Origin: Elysia marginata
Taxonomy: Eukaryota; Mollusca; Gastropoda; Plakobranchidae
DNA length: 21,628 nucleotides
Assembly (NCBI GenBank): GCA_019649035.1
Contig: BMAT01001458.1
Span: 78,562 to 100,189, forward strand
Direction: 5' to 3'
The translations under genes and the position numbers were made by a program. The notes beneath the pieces were generated by a model. It had not been told where the DNA came from. It was given only the letters and a program-made list of their open reading frames with translations, and searched no databases. Each line of letters begins with the position of its first letter. Position 1 is the first letter of the stretch. Below are positions 18,396 through 21,628 of this stretch, piece by piece.

Positions 18396-18404
18396 CTATC
18401 TATC
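18264..18404. repeat. GATA array ending in a palindrome
   Basis: GATA units with GATT variants. The last units turn into their reverse complement, giving a 20-bp palindrome GATAGATAGATCTATCTATC at 18385-18404. Confidence 0.95.
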
Positions 18405-19245
18405 AAATATTATTATGAGCCAAAATCAATAAACTTTTCCGCAGGCATCACGACACAAGAGACAAAAGCAAGGGTTATTAACTTGTGTTATTGCAGCATT
18501 GAGACCAATACCTTGTATGTAAAAGCTTAATGATCTTAAAATTATTCTATAACGGACTTAGCCTTAGTCATAAATTATGTAAATATGACCTACCCTATAC
18601 CTAAGTAGATGCAGGGACTCTAGCACTGACCCAAGATCCATACAGATCAAGGAATAGATCTAAATAAAAGGACCTAAACTACAATTTAGCGGGATATAGG
18701 CGAATCTAATCAGTTCAGCTTAAAATTTCTATCTTCTCCATATTCAGCTCCACCAAAGGAAAAAAGCCTTTTTACGGGACAAAATATTGGGTTTAGACCA
18801 ACAACAAGAAAGTAGTTAACATTGGAAAACTTTGAAACCGTTACACATGTGGTAGGGTTATTCTAGCTTGTGTTTTCATTAAAAAACCCTTTAAAACACA
18901 AAAATGTGGAGTCGCTTTAAAATAAAAATGACATGTGAAAATACGAACATTTTTGAACCCGTAGTTTTTTTGGTTTTCTTGTTTAAAGTTCAGCAATCTC
19001 TATGCCAAAGGCACAGAGCTCTATTTGCCCATTATCAGGACTGACCAAGCAGCAAAAGCTAGGCTAAATACCACAATATTTAATGACCTGACTGTTAGGG
19101 CAAGTTTAGGTTGAAAACAACTTGGGTTAGGCCTAAACCACCACGAACAAGATAAACACATCTAAACAAATGATAAACTCAACTATAGAGTTGGCAGTCA
19201 AGAAAAAACGTTTATATACGAGTAATACCAAAATCAAATATTCAA
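18405..19245. other. Spacer, no gene seen
   Basis: No recognisable ORF, exon or transposon on either strand. Confidence 0.4.
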
Positions 19246-19246
19246 T

Positions 19247-19285
19247 TTAACCCTTTCTTGCATGGTGTCCACCACAGTGGACACG
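19247..19285 (+). mobile_element. piggyBac-like terminal inverted repeat at a TTAA site
   Basis: TTAA (19247-19250) is followed by CCCTTTCTTGCATGG and an internal hairpin, GTGTCCAC-CACA-GTGGACAC (19265-19284). piggyBac elements insert at TTAA and their ends begin CCC or CCY followed by T-rich sequence. A subterminal palindrome is also common. The matching opposite end was not found, so it may be a solitary end of a MITE interrupted by the LINE at 19362. Confidence 0.5.
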
Positions 19286-19361
19286 TTTTTTTAGGACTAC
19301 CATAAATTACCCTTTACGAAAATAAATAGTTTTATTTCACAATAGCAATCTTGCGATACCA

Positions 19362-20115
19362 TTGAAGTTGAAGTTGAAGTTTGTTTATTCAGTCAATATA
19401 CATTATGTACATAGAAAATACAAGTGTGTTGCCATTCATATCATAAGAAAAGTACAAAAACCACATTATACATAATACACATGGAGATACTTATGATGCA
19501 ATGATATACAACATGTATAAACTCACACGCTCACACACAACTCTTCTGACGCGCTCCTTATACACAATTTTATTTTCTTGCAGTTGTAATTAGAGCACTT
19601 TACAAATAGTAAGAGTTTCAGAAACTGTTCTTGCACGTCTGGTTTTATTAAGAAATTTCATGGCCTGGGGATAAAGACTGTTCACGAACCGTGCACTGCC
19701 TTTGAAAGCTCTAAGGCGTCGGTTAGGCCATATGTGGGAGGTGTTCAAAATAATGCCTCGCCGGGTGGGTCGAGTCTTTATATTTTTTTGACAGTTTTAG
19801 CTCAAGACGTTTAGTATAGATTTCTTCAAGTGATGGTAATTTAGTTTCAACAATCTTTTCGGCCTCTTTAACCACACTGGTGAGTCTTAACAGGTCCTTC
19901 TTACTAGCTCGGTCGTACCATACTAATATAGATTGATTCAAGATACTACCTACTATTGGATTGTAGAAATTAACAAGAACTGGCTACCGAGTTTTAAAAG
20001 ACTTTAGTTTTTTCAAGAAGTACATTCTTTGTCTTGCTTTCTTTGAATATTTTCAAACAATTAATGTCCCACATCAGTTTATCAGCGATAAAACATTCAT
20101 TCTTAACACTATAAA
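19362..20115 (-). pseudogene. LINE 3' end with reverse transcriptase C-terminus and short tandem tail
   Basis: On the minus strand the order is DKLMWDIN (about 20085), QRMYFLKKLKSF with a stop, then FYNPIVGSILNQSILVWYDR. TKLPSLEEIYTKRLELK and STHPARHYFEHLP follow, and then RRLRAFKG and LYPQAMKFLNK in another frame. This is the C-terminal region of Rex1/CR1-like LINEs, where the same order of blocks is usual. A 3' UTR of about 230 bases ends with TGAATAAAC and the tandem tail CTTCAA x3 (19362-19381). Short tandem repeats at the 3' end are typical for this LINE group. The 5' part, including the catalytic core, is absent. One stop and two frame changes make it dead. Confidence 0.85.
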
Positions 20116-20585
20116 TGTTGTTGCTGTTGTTTTTGTCATTTAATCGTAACGTATCTATATCAATTTATTTATTCTTTTTTTCTAGTAAAATAAGCCGACG
20201 CGTTTTTGGGGGTTTAAGTAAATAATGTAAGAATGGTTTCCACATCAATGAACTTGACTTATATCTCCAAAATGTCACGTGGGTCTTGGGGTCAGCAGGG
20301 GTTTCCATTCAATAATCTCTTCCGGATTCCCGCCATTCCATGTTTAATTTTATGTTACGCGAGTGCCGATAGGTCTAGAAAAGTAGCAGCATTTCATTGG
20401 TTGGTATAAATAGTAATGACGGATTTCTTTTGGGGTGCTGCTTGGGTTAGATACTATGTAAACAATGTCACTTGGATTTCCTTGCCTCTTAGGGCTAGGC
20501 TGAAGATTTTGTATTCGGGCTCGTATACATATCTAGATCTAGTCTTTTTGCATGTAAAAGAAATACTTATTACACCTTTCACGGC
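20116..20585. other. Spacer, no gene seen
   Basis: A T-rich start, then mixed sequence with ATCTAGATCTAG at about 20529-20540. Two opposing short frames at 20416-20658 have no domain. Confidence 0.4.
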
Positions 20586-20589
20586 TATA

Positions 20590-21040
20590 AAGCACACTGG
20601 AAGTAATTTTTTTGGGATGACAAATTTGAGTGACAACGTTTCTGTCATTCTGTTCTAGATCTAGTAAGATTAGATATCTTTTGCCAAGCGATATCGCTGC
20701 ACTGCCTGTTAACACACTTGTTTTATCAAAGTTAGACTACTGCAACTCCTTGTTTTACGGCGCATCAAAAGAAAAAATTAGGAAGCTTCAGATAGCCCAG
20801 AGTAGCCCAGCAAGATTAGTCTGCAAAAAGCGAAAAAAAAGATCATGTAACTCCTCTTTTGGATGCGCTGCACTGGTTGACAGTCGAAAAAAGAATTGTC
20901 AATAAAATTTTAACAATATGTCACAAATCCTTGCACATAAAGTCTCCATGCTACATAAGAGATCTAGTATCTATATACGCACCGACGCGTTCCCTCAGAT
21001 CTTCAACCGATGCTTTCAGATTAGCCACCCCCAAAACAAA
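20590..21040 (+). pseudogene. CR1/L2-like LINE reverse transcriptase C-terminal fragment
   Basis: The plus strand encodes SDIAALPVNTLVLSKLDYCN followed by SLFYGA. After KLQIAQSSPARLVCKK, a frame change leads to LDALHWLTVEKRIVNKI, CYIRDLVSIYAPTRSLRSS and FRLATPKTN. These are the standard C-terminal blocks of CR1/L2-type LINEs (SRLDYCNSLLYG, LHWLPV, RSLRSS, PRT). The ending, F-x-V-x-G-P, is cut off at about 21040, where mariner sequence on the opposite strand begins. It is non-functional. Confidence 0.8.
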
Positions 21041-21628
21041 CCGTCGGCGAAAAATTCGTGTGGTTTTCCCCGGAACCATCGGCGCACATCTTCTGGAACA
21101 GCATCATCATCTTCAAAGTGCTTTCCCTTGATGTGCTCCTTCAACTTCGGAAAAAGATAAAAGTCAGATGGAGCAAGGTCTGGACTGTATGATGGGTGTG
21201 GTAAGGTTTCGTAAAATCGGAGACTTTTCATGGCATCTTGAGTTTGCCGACTCGTGTGCGGACGGGCGTTGTCGTGGTGTAAAATCACATTTTTCCCGGG
21301 TCTAACTCGTCTCAGACGAGCCCTAAGTTTTCTAATAGTCTCGATATAACGGTCAGAGTTGACAGTCGACCCTCGCCTCAAAAATTCAATATGAACCAAT
21401 CAGTCGCAGTCCCAGAACACTGTCATTAGGACTTTCTTTGCAGAAGGAACAACTTTGAACTTTTTGGGACAAGGTGAACCAATGTGCCTGTATTCTTTTG
21501 ACTGTTTTTTGTTCTCTGGGTCATAATGGTGTACCCATGTCTCATCCCCGGTGACAATACGGCGTAAGAATGCTTCGCCTTCGTCAGTATACCGGGCTAA
21601 CAGGTCTTGACTAACACGACTTCTGTTC
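21040..21628 (-). pseudogene. mariner-family transposase, 3' truncated, one in-frame stop
   Basis: The minus-strand frame enters from beyond the window and shows VTGDETWVHHYDP (first catalytic Asp, 21544-21546). A TGA at 21402-21400 follows in the segment usually reading F-W-D-x-x-G. Then come ILHHDNARPHT (second Asp, 21271-21273) and YSPDLAPSDFYLF (third Asp, 21163-21165). The frame ends ...EFFADG near 21042, where LINE sequence starts, so the last residues and the 3' terminal repeat are missing. All three Asp are present. Thirty-five residues separate the second and third, against 34 in standard mariners, from one extra residue in RFYETLPHP. The stop and the truncation make this copy non-functional. 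The N-terminal DNA-binding region is outside the window. Confidence 0.9.

Noticed and set aside
1..21628. CRISPR arrays, bacterial operons, riboswitches or phage modules
   Set aside because: The repeats are eukaryotic microsatellites and transposons. No spacer-repeat pattern or prokaryotic gene organisation is present.

Overview
The window looks like repeat-rich, AT-rich genomic DNA from a gastropod mollusc. The main reason is a single-copy candidate gene on the minus strand (about 6642-9153). It can be assembled by eye as three phase-compatible exons: a signal peptide, a divergent immunoglobulin-like domain split by an intron, a coiled-coil stretch and a C-type lectin domain. This is the architecture of the CREP branch of the gastropod FREP/CREP (VIgL) immune lectin family. 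The mollusc assignment is an inference from this architecture. No bacterial-style operons, RNA genes or CRISPR arrays were seen.

Layout. 1-430 is a degenerate CTA/TAC microsatellite. 987-2166 is a defective Ty3/Gypsy-type retroelement on the minus strand: one near-complete LTR, a primer-binding site matching tRNA-Ser(GCT), frameshifted gag with two zinc knuckles, the first few codons of protease, then an inverted partial LTR. 2217-5900 holds no recognisable gene, apart from a 35-bp SINE tail with target-site duplication at 2431-2465 and an ATT-rich microsatellite. 5917-6215 is a full tRNA-derived SINE. 6642-9153 is the CREP-like gene, with a TC array in intron 2 and a large trinucleotide palindrome in intron 1.

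The rest is dominated by transposon remains. 10690-11590 (-) is a decayed LINE reverse transcriptase. 12375-12838 is a diverged tandem duplication of about 220 bp. 13208-15065 is a nested pair of LINEs, one inserted into the reverse transcriptase C-terminus of another. 16341-16690 and 18264-18404 hold GATA arrays, one bracketed by an unidentified inverted repeat. 17760-18050 is a second full SINE with a 14-bp duplication. 19247-19285 is a piggyBac-like terminus. 19362-20115 (-) is a LINE 3' end with a short tandem tail. 20590-21040 is a further LINE fragment that abuts a mariner transposase (21040-21628, minus strand) broken by one stop codon and open at the window edge.

Only the lectin gene looks like a functional host gene. 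The transposon ORFs all carry stops, frameshifts or truncations. The most promising item is the CREP-like gene: one Ig-like domain and a lectin domain with a non-standard KPD sugar-binding motif.
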